12,558 nt of DNA from Chloroflexota bacterium (GTDB taxonomy: Bacteria; Chloroflexota; Anaerolineae; Anaerolineales; Anaerolineaceae), in assembly GCA_023434145.1 (NCBI GenBank), contig JAEYTI010000298.1, forward strand, positions 1 to 12,558, written 5' to 3'. The notes under the pieces are model-generated. The model saw nothing but the letters and a program-made list of their open reading frames with translations, ran no database searches and was not told the DNA's origin. The position numbers were made by a program, and so were the translations under genes. Positions 12,472 to 12,558 of this stretch are shown here, one piece after another. Position 1 is the first letter of the stretch; every line of letters begins with the position of its first letter.

Positions 12472-12508
12472 ATTATTCAACAGGCAGCACAACTGCCTGC
12501 TGAATAAT
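12472..12508 (-). terminator. 16-bp intercistronic hairpin
   Basis: The arms 12472-12487 and 12493-12508 pair at 15 of 16 positions. The odd position is a G-T wobble on minus-strand RNA and an A-C mismatch on the plus strand, which suggests that it works as minus-strand RNA. It overlaps the last base of the upstream stop codon and has no T tract after it, so it may be an mRNA stabiliser or partial terminator within the operon. Confidence 0.5.
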
Positions 12509-12558
12509 TAAAAGATATCCGTCAAATCCACCACCCAATCCTCGCAGTTGAACCCGCC
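12508..12558 (-). CDS. 3' end of the upstream operon gene (partial)
   Basis: Entering from the right edge, 16 codons read GGFNCEDWVVDLTDIF and end at TAA (12510-12508). The stop abuts a strong hairpin, as expected for a gene end. The remainder lies outside the window, and the product cannot be named. Confidence 0.5.
   Translation of the reverse strand, partial: GGFNCEDWVVDLTDIF

Overview
The window reads as a chromosomal segment of a GC-rich bacterium. Gene content suggests the phylum Chloroflexota, perhaps Anaerolineae: secreted proteins with long Thr/Pro/Glu tails, a SipW/archaeal-type signal peptidase carrying what looks like a DUF5305 module, a DUF1360 membrane protein, and C-rich palindromic repeats. 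This placement is inference from gene style, not from a marker gene.

Left part (1-3126). After a probable 3' remnant of a gene (3-107) come a promoter and a roughly 210-nt structured leader for an ECF-like sigma factor (390-998), which ends at a hairpin terminator. About 670 nt of non-coding DNA follow, full of short degenerate repeats. Tandem hairpins end a minus-strand MerR/TipA-type regulator (1816-2562). Its promoter has the MerR-class 19-bp spacer. An internal start with a strong ribosome binding site could yield the drug-binding domain alone. A DinB-family protein (2665-3126) diverges from it, so the pair looks like a drug-responsive detoxification module.

Middle (3132-6047, minus strand). 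This is the most interesting locus. A small secreted protein (5661-6047) is followed by two GC-rich intercistronic hairpins, then a 531-residue fusion of a Ser/His signal peptidase with a membrane-anchored DUF5305-like module (3929-5524), then a larger secreted protein with a mucin-like tail (3132-3926). The two secreted proteins share the motif FASAxxLxVxGGTIQ at their signal-peptide junctions and a second motif further on. The layout recalls tapA-sipW-tasA of Bacillus subtilis: a dedicated peptidase together with its own cargo.

Non-coding stretch (6048-7273). I see no convincing gene here. It contains a dyad and a hairpin upstream of the cargo operon, a 200-bp repeat made of four alternating arms, a smaller nested inverted repeat, and a good promoter for the next gene.

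Right part (7274-12558). On the plus strand lie an LCAT-type alpha/beta hydrolase without a signal peptide, a DUF1360 membrane protein and an RpoD-type sigma factor with region 1.1. A 17-bp-stem terminator closes this run. On the minus strand an operon carries the tail of an unseen gene, a GH16-like glycosidase without a signal peptide, and a family 2 glycosyltransferase of the dolichyl-phosphate-glucose synthase type.
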